NCBI GenBank assembly: GCA_017527435.1
Contig: JAFXQB010000017.1
Location: 16,506 to 80,505, forward strand
Length of the DNA: 64,000 nt
Origin: Salinivirgaceae bacterium
GTDB taxonomy: Bacteria; Bacteroidota; Bacteroidia; Bacteroidales; SZUA-534
Reading direction: 5' to 3'
The translations under genes were made by a program, and so were the position numbers. Below the pieces are notes generated by a model that was not told where the DNA came from, ran no database searches, and saw only the letters and a list, made by a program, of their open reading frames with translations. Positions 16,767 through 23,845 of the stretch are shown here, one piece after another; within the stretch, counting starts at the first letter, position 1, and the number at the start of each line of letters is the position of its first letter.

Positions 16767-18938
16767 ATGGAAGAACTTGAGCAACAATTATTTGGCTTGA
16801 TTGACCGACGGGGCGGCGACGCACAGAAGGTGCGCCAGGCGTGCGAGTTTGCCCGCGGGCAACTGTCGGGCACGGTGCGTGAGACGGGCGAACAGGCATA
16901 TACCCACGCTCTGCGAGTGGCGCTGATTGTTGCTGAAGAAATCAGCCAGAGCAACATATCAATAATCGCCGCACTGCTGCACGAAACGGAAATCCACGAC
17001 GAACAGGTGTGCCGTCAAATTGAGTCGCAATTTGGGCCGCAGGTGCTGTTCATCATCAGCGAAATGCTGAAAATCAGCAATCTGCAAAAAGAAAAACTGC
17101 AACTCAACAGCGAGAACTACATCTCGCTCGTGCTCACCATCACCAAAGACGTGCGCGTGATTCTGCTCAAACTGGCCGACACGCTCGACAAAATCCGTCA
17201 GATAAAACTCTACGGGCCTGAACGCCAAATGAAAATCGCGCAGACGGCACGCATTCTGTACGCACCCATCGCCCACCGCCTGGGGCTCTACCACATCAAA
17301 ACCGAACTTGAAGACATCTCGCTGAAAATCATCGAGCCAGAGACGTACTACAACATCGCGCGCACGCTGAACGAGACCAAAATCCGCCGCGAAGAGTATA
17401 TCAGTCGGTTCAAACAAACTGTTACAGAAGCACTTAGCGAGTCGTTGAGCGGCCACGGATACACTTACGAAATAAAAGGGCGCCCAAAATCGGTGAACTC
17501 GATTTATGGCAAAATCAAAAAGCAAAATGTCGATATATCAGAGATTTACGACTTGTTTGCCATCCGCATCATTCTCGACGGCGTGCCGCCCGAGAAGGAA
17601 AAGGAAGCCTGCTGGAACGTATATAGCATAATAACAAACATTTACCAGCCCAACCCCACCCGTCTGCGCGACTGGATTTCGACACCACGGGCGAGCGGCT
17701 ACGAATCGCTGCACACAACGGTTATGGGCCCCGACGGGCACTGGGTTGAAGTGCAGATTCGCACACGCCGAATGGACGAAGTGGCCGAAAAAGGCAACGC
17801 GGCGCACTGGAAATACAAGGAATCGGGCAAGGACGAGTCGCACGACAAGTGGCTCGGCAGCATCCGCGACGTGCTCGAGCGCAAGGACAGCGGCTCGTTC
17901 GACAGCGAAATCGGCGACAAGAGCCTACAGCCGAAAGCCGCCAACATCTTCGCCTTCACACCGCAGGGCGACATCATCAAACTGCGTCAGGGCGCCACAA
18001 TTCTCGACTTCGCCTACTCTATCCACAGCAACCTGGGCAACACCTGCACGGGCGCTCGCATCAACGGTAAAATTGTGCCGATACGCTATCAGATTAGCAA
18101 CGGCGACACGGTTGAAGTGCTGACATCGAAATCGCAGAAGCCTAACCTTGAGTGGCTGAACATCGCCGTCAGCCCGCGCATCAAGGCCCGCATACGCCGC
18201 GCCATCAACGAAGAGACGTTCAAGCACGCCGAAATGGGCCGCGAAATGCTCGAACGCAAGGTGGCGCAAATCAAAATCGACCTGAACGACCAGGTTATCC
18301 TTCAAATGATTACGCGGTTCAAGTACAAGCACGCTCTCGACTTTTATCAGGATATTGCTGACGATAAAGTTGACCTGCACGCTGTGCGCGATTTCCTGCT
18401 GACGCTGAAGGCCGAACCCGACAGCCACCCGACCGAAACGCCCGACAGCAACGGCGAGTACACCGCCACGTTCGACGACTCGGACGACGCGCTCATCATC
18501 GGCCGCGACCTTGTGAACGTCGATTACAAACTGGCGCAGTGCTGCCACCCCATCCAGGGCGACCGCATTTTCGGCTTTGTGACCGTAGACCGCGGCATAC
18601 AGATTCACCGCCAGGGCTGCCCAAACGCCAAAGACCTGCTTGCGCGATACCCATACCGCATCATCAAGGCGCGCTGGAACGACACCGAGCGGCAGTCGGT
18701 TTTCAACGCCGACATCATTGTCACGGGCATCGACAAACTGGGCGTTGTGAACCACATCACCGAAGTGATTGCAAAAAGCGAGACATCGAGCCTGCGCTCG
18801 CTCAAAGTGAACTCGAAGGACGGCATCTTCAAGGCCTACATATCAGTCTTTGTGGGCAGCACCGCCCAACTCGACGCGCTGCTGCTGAGCATCGGCAAGA
18901 TTAAAGACGTGATTCGGGCGGAAAGGGCGGAAAGGTGA
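16767..18938 (+). CDS. relA: RelA-type (p)ppGpp synthetase with degenerate hydrolase domain
   Basis: A 723-residue stringent-response enzyme. Order: HD hydrolase-like domain, synthetase (IKGRPKSVNSIYGKI, YDLFAIRI, GYESLHTTVMGP, VEVQIRT), TGS domain (IFAFTPQGDIIKLRQGAT), helical region and a C-terminal ACT domain. The hydrolase residues are altered: LLHETEIHD replaces the usual LLHDVVEDT and LADTLDKI replaces LADRLHNM, so hydrolysis is probably lost while synthesis residues remain. The frame opens at TTG 16752, but ATG at 16767 (MEELEQQ) is the likely start. It senses amino-acid starvation at the ribosome by family knowledge. A decayed copy of its last codons lies at 20193. Confidence 0.9.
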   Translation: MEELEQQLFGLIDRRGGDAQKVRQACEFARGQLSGTVRETGEQAYTHALRVALIVAEEISQSNISIIAALLHETEIHDEQVCRQIESQFGPQVLFIISEMLKISNLQKEKLQLNSENYISLVLTITKDVRVILLKLADTLDKIRQIKLYGPERQMKIAQTARILYAPIAHRLGLYHIKTELEDISLKIIEPETYYNIARTLNETKIRREEYISRFKQTVTEALSESLSGHGYTYEIKGRPKSVNSIYGKIKKQNVDISEIYDLFAIRIILDGVPPEKEKEACWNVYSIITNIYQPNPTRLRDWISTPRASGYESLHTTVMGPDGHWVEVQIRTRRMDEVAEKGNAAHWKYKESGKDESHDKWLGSIRDVLERKDSGSFDSEIGDKSLQPKAANIFAFTPQGDIIKLRQGATILDFAYSIHSNLGNTCTGARINGKIVPIRYQISNGDTVEVLTSKSQKPNLEWLNIAVSPRIKARIRRAINEETFKHAEMGREMLERKVAQIKIDLNDQVILQMITRFKYKHALDFYQDIADDKVDLHAVRDFLLTLKAEPDSHPTETPDSNGEYTATFDDSDDALIIGRDLVNVDYKLAQCCHPIQGDRIFGFVTVDRGIQIHRQGCPNAKDLLARYPYRIIKARWNDTERQSVFNADIIVTGIDKLGVVNHITEVIAKSETSSLRSLKVNSKDGIFKAYISVFVGSTAQLDALLLSIGKIKDVIRAERAER

Positions 18939-19300
18939 ATAGTGGTGAGAGTTTAGGAGTTAGAAGTTTGCATACAAATGAAAGCCTTTGTTTTCACAAA
19001 TTGCAATAATCTGTTGTCACATTATATATAGGTATTATCACACAGCATAACCCGCTTATGTGTACCTGTCAAGACTTTTATGGAAGAAAAGCAGCTGAAC
19101 ACCACACAAAAACCGACAAAAACAACTTTTTTTACCAAAAAAAATATTAAAAAAGAGCGCGGTATTAAAAATATTCGTAATATTGCATTGTTTGAAAGGT
19201 GGAATTCCAATGAGAGTGAAACTGAACAAGCAATAGTGAAAATGATTTATTGAGAAAATCCAGCGAAAGCTATTTAATATTAACTTAAAATTCTAGAAAA
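18939..19300. other. Intergenic region between relA and the T9SS cargo gene
   Basis: AT-rich, no supported gene. It holds the 18-bp motif TATATAGGTATTATCACA (19025-19042), repeated with two changes at 20171-20188 on the other side of the cargo gene, and a long AT-rich leader before the ATG at 19301. No exact TAnnTTTG element was found. Confidence 0.6.
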
Positions 19301-20113
19301 ATGAAAAAGATTTATCTTTTAAGTGCAGTTGCTTGCATGTTTGCATTTGGCGCTAACGCACAACCCGTTTTTGGTGATGGTTGGATCGTAGAGAATGGTG
19401 AGACTTTGACAGGTACATTTACTCCTGCTGAAGCTGCTTCTCCAACTTTGGTTACTTGCGTATTCACTGGTGAGTCTTCAAACGATCAGTGGAAAGCTCA
19501 GCTCATCACTCCGAGCTGGAAGAAAATCGGCAAAGAAGGCGATTCTTTCAAACTTTCGTTTGACGTTATGTACGAAGGTTCAGGTGCAAATCCTCGTTTC
19601 CGTATAGCATCTGGTAAGACATTCCCTTGGAACGCAGATTTCCAACAAGGTAGCGGTGAATTCAACACTCAGATTGTTGACCAAGATGGTAACGCTGTTA
19701 TTTATGACAGCGACTTTGCTTTGACTGCTGGTCAATGGGTTTCTTATTCTTATGACCACTTCATTGGCGAGTTGGGTACAGACTCTATCCGTCTTGAAAT
19801 CGACTATGGCTGCGAGCCGGGTACTTACAGCTTCAAGAATGTAAAACTTGAGGTTGCTGGCAAAGTTGTAGCTGAGTACTTCAAAGAAGCTGGTGTAACA
19901 CCTCCGACAGCTGTTTCTGAGGCTGCTGCTATTAAGGCATTCGTTGCTGACGGCGTACTCTTCGCTTCTGAGGCTGCTGACGTAACTGTTTACAATGTAA
20001 ACGGCGTAGCTGTTAAGAGCGCTAAGAACGTTACTTCACTCAACGTAGCTGACCTGAAAGCTGGTCTGTACATTGCCAAATTTGGTAACGCAACAGTTAA
20101 ATTTGTGAAATAA
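19301..20113 (+). CDS. Secreted protein with type IX secretion C-terminal sorting domain
   Basis: A 270-residue protein with a signal peptide ending FGANAQ. The middle (about 25-190) looks like a beta-sandwich of the CBM4/9-like type (EGDSFKLSFDVMYEGS ... GTYSFKNVKLEV). The last 70 residues form a T9SS type A sorting domain: VTVYNVNGVAVKSAKN, SLNVADLKAGLYIAKFG and the terminal NATVKFVK. It is therefore probably exported through the outer membrane and attached to the surface or released. Codon choice differs from neighbours (GCT, GGT, GTA and ACT instead of GCC, GGC, GTG and ACC), which suggests high expression or transfer. Monocistronic, with a strong terminator. Confidence 0.8.
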   Translation: MKKIYLLSAVACMFAFGANAQPVFGDGWIVENGETLTGTFTPAEAASPTLVTCVFTGESSNDQWKAQLITPSWKKIGKEGDSFKLSFDVMYEGSGANPRFRIASGKTFPWNADFQQGSGEFNTQIVDQDGNAVIYDSDFALTAGQWVSYSYDHFIGELGTDSIRLEIDYGCEPGTYSFKNVKLEVAGKVVAEYFKEAGVTPPTAVSEAAAIKAFVADGVLFASEAADVTVYNVNGVAVKSAKNVTSLNVADLKAGLYIAKFGNATVKFVK

Positions 20114-20138
20114 ATAAACACAAGCAATTGCTGGATTC

Positions 20139-20168
20139 GAAGGCTACCTTTTGGTAGCCTTCTTTTTT
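20139..20168 (+). terminator. Strong intrinsic terminator after the T9SS cargo gene
   Basis: Perfect 10-bp stem GAAGGCTACC/GGTAGCCTTC with a TTTT loop, followed by six T. Confidence 0.95.
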
Positions 20169-20192
20169 CATATATAGGTACTATCATATTCT

Positions 20193-20276
20193 TTTTTTGT
20201 GGACAACACATCCCTACTCGACGCTCTGTCGATTAGCATCGGTAAGATTAAAGACGTAATTCAAGCGAAAAGGTAA
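20193..20276 (+). pseudogene. Remnant of a relA 3' end
   Basis: The last 27 codons plus stop of a relA-like gene: FFVDNTSLLDALSISIGKIK followed by DVIQAKR and TAA. The relA product ends FVGSTAQLDALLLSIGKIKD and so on. Roughly 64 of 81 compared bases agree. There is no coding sequence in front of it, so it is a fragment left by duplication or by loss of a paralogue. Confidence 0.85.
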
Positions 20277-20461
20277 GATTGAGTCCATCGCAAAAGCGGG
20301 CTAAAAGCGCAAACAAAGACACATTCGCATATATAATTGCTAACACAAAACATATGTGAATCCATGTATAAAACAAACTGTATATCTGGCATCTATAGTC
20401 ACTTTTTAGCCAGTATTAGTCAATAATTTGTTCAATCGCGATTAAACAAATCAAAAAATAC

Positions 20462-20469
20462 TATTTTTG
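20462..20469 (+). promoter_or_regulatory. Probable -7 element for the GbsR-led cluster
   Basis: TATTTTTG fits TAnnTTTG and lies 25 bp before the regulator ATG. The downstream GTGGCTCATTTTTGC resembles the sequence after the -7 element at 15012. No well-spaced -33 element. Confidence 0.4.
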
Positions 20470-20494
20470 TGGCTCATTTTTGCAGATTTGACGA

Positions 20495-20959
20495 ATGTTG
20501 GAGAACACTAACCTTCAAAAGCAAAACAGACTGATTGACGAGTATGGCTCGTACTTCGGTTCGATTGGCTTCCAACCCATTGCGGGGCGGATTATCGGGC
20601 TGTTGTCGGTATCGGACTGCGAGGAGTTGTCGTTCGACGAGATTACAAGCCGACTGCAAATCAGCAAGGGCTCGGCTAGCGTGGTGCTGCGCCGTCTGGT
20701 GGCCGAAGGCAGAGTGGCGGTTGTAACAGTCGAGGGCGGCCGTCGTCATTACTATCGGCTGAACCAACAGAATCTGTTCGAGGTGCTCGACGAGTTTGAG
20801 CGTATGTGCGACAGCGTGCGCGGCCTGCTCAACACCACTATCGACCTGAAAGCCGACAAACAATCGTCAAACGCAAAGTATTTTTATCAGATTATCAACA
20901 CAATAGACAAATACAAAACGAAATTGGCTTCAATGAGACAAGCCGTTCAAACAGCATAG
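20495..20959 (+). CDS. GbsR/MarR-type winged-helix transcriptional regulator
   Basis: A 154-residue DNA-binding protein. The winged helix lies at about residues 30-90, with LSFDEITSRLQISKGSASVV as helix-turn-helix and GGRRHYYRL as wing, as in GbsR-type MarR relatives. The C-terminal part is helical and probably dimerises. It begins the lipid/polyene-like cluster, 4 bp before the ketosynthase gene, so it probably regulates its own operon. The effector is unknown. Confidence 0.85.
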   Translation: MLENTNLQKQNRLIDEYGSYFGSIGFQPIAGRIIGLLSVSDCEELSFDEITSRLQISKGSASVVLRRLVAEGRVAVVTVEGGRRHYYRLNQQNLFEVLDEFERMCDSVRGLLNTTIDLKADKQSSNAKYFYQIINTIDKYKTKLASMRQAVQTA

Positions 20960-20963
20960 AATT

Positions 20964-22187
20964 ATGAAGAAAAGAGTTGTTATAACTGGAATGGGAATTT
21001 ACTCGTGCATCGGCAAGAACCTTGACGAAGTGCGCGAATCGCTATACAATGGAAAATCGGGCATCGTCTTCGACCCCGTGCGCAAGGAAATGGGCTTCCG
21101 CTCGGCGCTGACCGCCTATCTTGAGAAACCCGACCTGAAGGGCGTTTTGAGCCGCAACCAACGCGTCTATATGCCCGAGCAGGCAATGTACGCATACGTG
21201 GCCACGGCCGAAGCGCTGAAAAACGCGAAAATCGACCAAGATTATCTTGACAGTCACGTAGTTGGCCTTATGTATGGCAACGACAGCAGCGCCGACCCTG
21301 TGGTTAAGGCCGTTGACACAATGCGCGCCAAAAAAGACACCACGCTGGTGGGCTCGGGCGCCATTTTCCAATCAATGAACTCGACGGTGACAATGAACCT
21401 TTCGTGCATCTTCAAGCTGCGCGGCATCAACCTGACGGTGTCGGGCGCCTGCGCAAGCGGCTCGCACGCAATCGGCTTGGGCGCACTGCTCATCAGCAAC
21501 GGCCTGCAGGATATGGTTGTGTGCGGCGGCGCGCAAGAAGTTAACCCCTTCTCTATCGGCAGTTTCGACGGCATCAGCGCCTTCTCTGTCCGCGAGAGCG
21601 ACCCCACACGGGCTTCCCGCCCATTCGACCGCGACCGCGACGGACTGGTTCCTGGCGGCGGTGCGGCAACCGTTATTATTGAAGAATATGAACACGCTGT
21701 AAAACGCGGCGCACCAATACTTGCCGAAATTTTGAGTTACGGCTTCTCGTCGAACGGCGACCACATATCGACACCCAACGTGGCTGGCCCGACGGCATCG
21801 CTCGAAATGGCTATCCGCCTGGCGGGAATCAACATCGACGAAATCGGCTACATCAACGCACACGCCACTTCGACGCCCGTTGGCGACGCTCAAGAGGCAA
21901 AGGCCATCTACAACGTCTTCGGCGACCGCCGCATTGAGGTAACTTCAACCAAATCGCAGACTGGCCACGAAATGTGGATGGCTGGCGCAAGCGAGGTCAT
22001 CTACTCGATGCTGATGATGAAAAACGATTTCATTGCCGCCAATATCAACTTTGAAAATCCCGACGAGGACTCGGCCAAACTGCTGATTCCCGACAAGCGT
22101 ATCGAAAAGAAATTCAACACGTTCCTGTCGAACTCGTTCGGCTTTGGCGGAACCAACGCAACGCTGATTGTCAGAAACATTGATTGA
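20964..22187 (+). CDS. Beta-ketoacyl-ACP synthase (FabF-like, cluster-associated)
   Basis: A 407-residue condensing enzyme. The Cys-His-His triad is intact: Cys163 in VSGACASGS, His300 in NAHATSTPVGDA, and His335 after Lys330 in TKSQTGHEMWMAGASE. The glycine-rich SNSFGFGGTNATL block near the end is also present. It should extend acyl chains on one of the two ACPs encoded downstream. The sequence around the nucleophile (GACASG) and after the second His (MWMAGASE) departs from housekeeping FabF (usually GHLLGAAGA), which fits a secondary-metabolite or aryl-polyene-type enzyme. No chain-length-factor partner is visible nearby. Confidence 0.9.
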   Translation: MKKRVVITGMGIYSCIGKNLDEVRESLYNGKSGIVFDPVRKEMGFRSALTAYLEKPDLKGVLSRNQRVYMPEQAMYAYVATAEALKNAKIDQDYLDSHVVGLMYGNDSSADPVVKAVDTMRAKKDTTLVGSGAIFQSMNSTVTMNLSCIFKLRGINLTVSGACASGSHAIGLGALLISNGLQDMVVCGGAQEVNPFSIGSFDGISAFSVRESDPTRASRPFDRDRDGLVPGGGAATVIIEEYEHAVKRGAPILAEILSYGFSSNGDHISTPNVAGPTASLEMAIRLAGINIDEIGYINAHATSTPVGDAQEAKAIYNVFGDRRIEVTSTKSQTGHEMWMAGASEVIYSMLMMKNDFIAANINFENPDEDSAKLLIPDKRIEKKFNTFLSNSFGFGGTNATLIVRNID

Positions 22188-22228
22188 AGGATTGAAGGAT
22201 TGAATGCGTGAATAACTGATAAAAATCG

Positions 22229-22474
22229 ATGGAAAGTTCAGAACTAATAAGTAAACTTAACAATATTCTGGCTCAGGAATTTGAGGTTGATGTGGCGAAG
22301 ATTAAGCCTGAAGCAAACATTAAAGAGACTCTGATGCTGAACAGTTTGGATGCTGTGGATATGATTGCGGTAATTGAATACGAGTTTGGCGTGAAAATCC
22401 CGTCGGGCGAATACGCGCATATGAAGGTTTTCTCGCAGTTGTACGACTATATGCTGAACGCATTGAAGAATTAA
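22229..22474 (+). CDS. Acyl carrier protein 1 (Asn-Ser-Leu site)
   Basis: An 81-residue acidic carrier protein. The phosphopantetheine Ser is residue 39 in LMLNSLDAVDM, so the usual DSL is NSL here. Helix 2 (VDMIAVIEYEFGVKI) is typical. It lies between the ketosynthase and a second ACP, separated from both by short low-complexity spacers. It probably carries a starter or intermediate. Confidence 0.85.
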   Translation: MESSELISKLNNILAQEFEVDVAKIKPEANIKETLMLNSLDAVDMIAVIEYEFGVKIPSGEYAHMKVFSQLYDYMLNALKN

Positions 22475-22624
22475 ATGAGTAATGTGTAAAGAGTAAAGAA
22501 GAATGTTGAGAAAAGTTTTGAAGGTTGAGATTGTTGAGATGACTCATAAACCAAACATTATCAACAGCAAAGCGCTAAACTTTAAACTTTAAACTCGAAA
22601 AACTTATAACTAAAAATATAAAAT

Positions 22625-22867
22625 ATGGAAAAACAAGAACTTATCGCAAAAATCAACCAAGTTTTGGCTGATGAATTCGAAGTTGAACAAAGCGTTATCA
22701 CCCCCGATGCCGACATTAAATCGACACTCAATCTCGACAGTTTGAGCCTTGTCGATATGGTTGCGCTCATTGAGGAAGAATTCGGCGTTAAAATCAAAGG
22801 CACCGAACTGGCAAGCGTCAAGACATTCGGGCTGCTCTACGACTTCGTTTTCGAGCGGATGGCATAA
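22625..22867 (+). CDS. Acyl carrier protein 2 (canonical DSL site)
   Basis: An 80-residue acidic carrier protein with Ser39 in LNLDSLSLVDMVALIEEEFG. It resembles ACP 1 in length and layout, so the pair probably arose by duplication. Two ACPs are typical of aryl-polyene and flexirubin clusters (ApeE/ApeF). Confidence 0.88.
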   Translation: MEKQELIAKINQVLADEFEVEQSVITPDADIKSTLNLDSLSLVDMVALIEEEFGVKIKGTELASVKTFGLLYDFVFERMA

Positions 22868-22974
22868 TCAAGCGCCGCTAAATCTAACCACAGAAAGCAC
22901 GAAAAACACGGAAATGTTTCCGTGTATTTCTGCTTTTGTGCATTATAACAAACAGATTTTCAATCATTCCGCCA

Positions 22975-23403
22975 ATGAAAACCGCTCTATTTCAAGGTGA
23001 TGACATTGCGAAACTTATTCCGCAACGCCCGCCCATTGTTATGGTGAGCCACTTTTTCGGCGCCACCGAAACCGATGCCGAAACAGGGCTTAAAATTCTG
23101 GCCGACAATATCTTCTGCAAAAACAACCACCTGACCGAACCTGGCCTGATTGAGCACATTGCGCAATCGGCGGCAGCCTTTGCGGGATACAACGCCCTGC
23201 AGTCGGGCGAAAAGGTGGTTTTAGGCTTCATTGGCGAAATCAAAAAACTGACAATCAACTCATTGCCCGCTGTCGGCACACTGATTGAGACGCGAATAGC
23301 CATTGTTCAGGAAGTGATGAACGTACTGCTTATGAGCGCCCGCTCAACCGTCGACGGCCAAACTGTTGCCGAATGCAGTATTAAGTTGTTTATGGATAGG
23401 TAG
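22975..23403 (+). CDS. Hot-dog fold 3-hydroxyacyl-ACP dehydratase-like protein (ApeP-like)
   Basis: A 142-residue hot-dog protein. The start IPQRPPIVMVSHFFGA matches the FabZ/ApeP opening, and LTEPGLIEHIAQSAAAFAGY is the central helix. The usual GHFP histidine loop is shortened to NHLTEP, so it may be a non-standard dehydratase, as with ApeP-type proteins. The open frame extends back to TTG 22936; ATG at 22975 gives the conserved N-terminus. It lies in the cluster after the ACPs. Confidence 0.75.
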   Translation: MKTALFQGDDIAKLIPQRPPIVMVSHFFGATETDAETGLKILADNIFCKNNHLTEPGLIEHIAQSAAAFAGYNALQSGEKVVLGFIGEIKKLTINSLPAVGTLIETRIAIVQEVMNVLLMSARSTVDGQTVAECSIKLFMDR

Positions 23404-23467
23404 TTGGTAATGGCAAAGTCTGTCATAATTCATAATTTGAAATTATTAATTCATAATTTGCAATCAT

Positions 23468-23845
23468 ATGCTTCTAAAAGACTATTACACAATAACATCG
23501 CAAAGCACCGACAGTGAAAGCGGCGCAACGCTTTTCCGCATCAGGCTGAATGGCGGACACGAGATTTACAAGGGGCACTTCCCCGAGAAGGCGGTGTCGC
23601 CTGGCGTTTGCAACTTGCAGATTATGAAGGAATGCGCCGAGCGGATTGTGGGCAAAGAACTGACAATCAAGACTATGGCGCAGTGCAAAATGCCCGCTAT
23701 GATTACACCCGACGGCACGCCCGAACTCACCGTTTCGGTGAAAACCGAAGAGACGGCAGACGGCTGGCAGACCGTTGCATCAATATTCAATGAATCAACA
23801 ACTTACATCACATTCAAAGGACTTTTAATTCCTGAACAGCAATGA
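23468..23845 (+). CDS. Hot-dog fold 3-hydroxyacyl-ACP dehydratase (FabZ/ApeI-like)
   Basis: A 125-residue hot-dog protein with the classic catalytic loop YKGHFPEKAVSPGVCNLQIM (His37) followed by the helix KECAERIVG with an acidic residue. It should dehydrate 3-hydroxyacyl-ACP to the enoyl form. Its stop overlaps the start of the MMPL exporter gene (ATGA), so the two are co-translated. Confidence 0.82.
   Translation: MLLKDYYTITSQSTDSESGATLFRIRLNGGHEIYKGHFPEKAVSPGVCNLQIMKECAERIVGKELTIKTMAQCKMPAMITPDGTPELTVSVKTEETADGWQTVASIFNESTTYITFKGLLIPEQQ

Noticed and set aside
17925..18755. 276-codon open frame antisense to relA
   Set aside because: Same kind of shadow; the sense strand encodes the TGS and helical domains of RelA.
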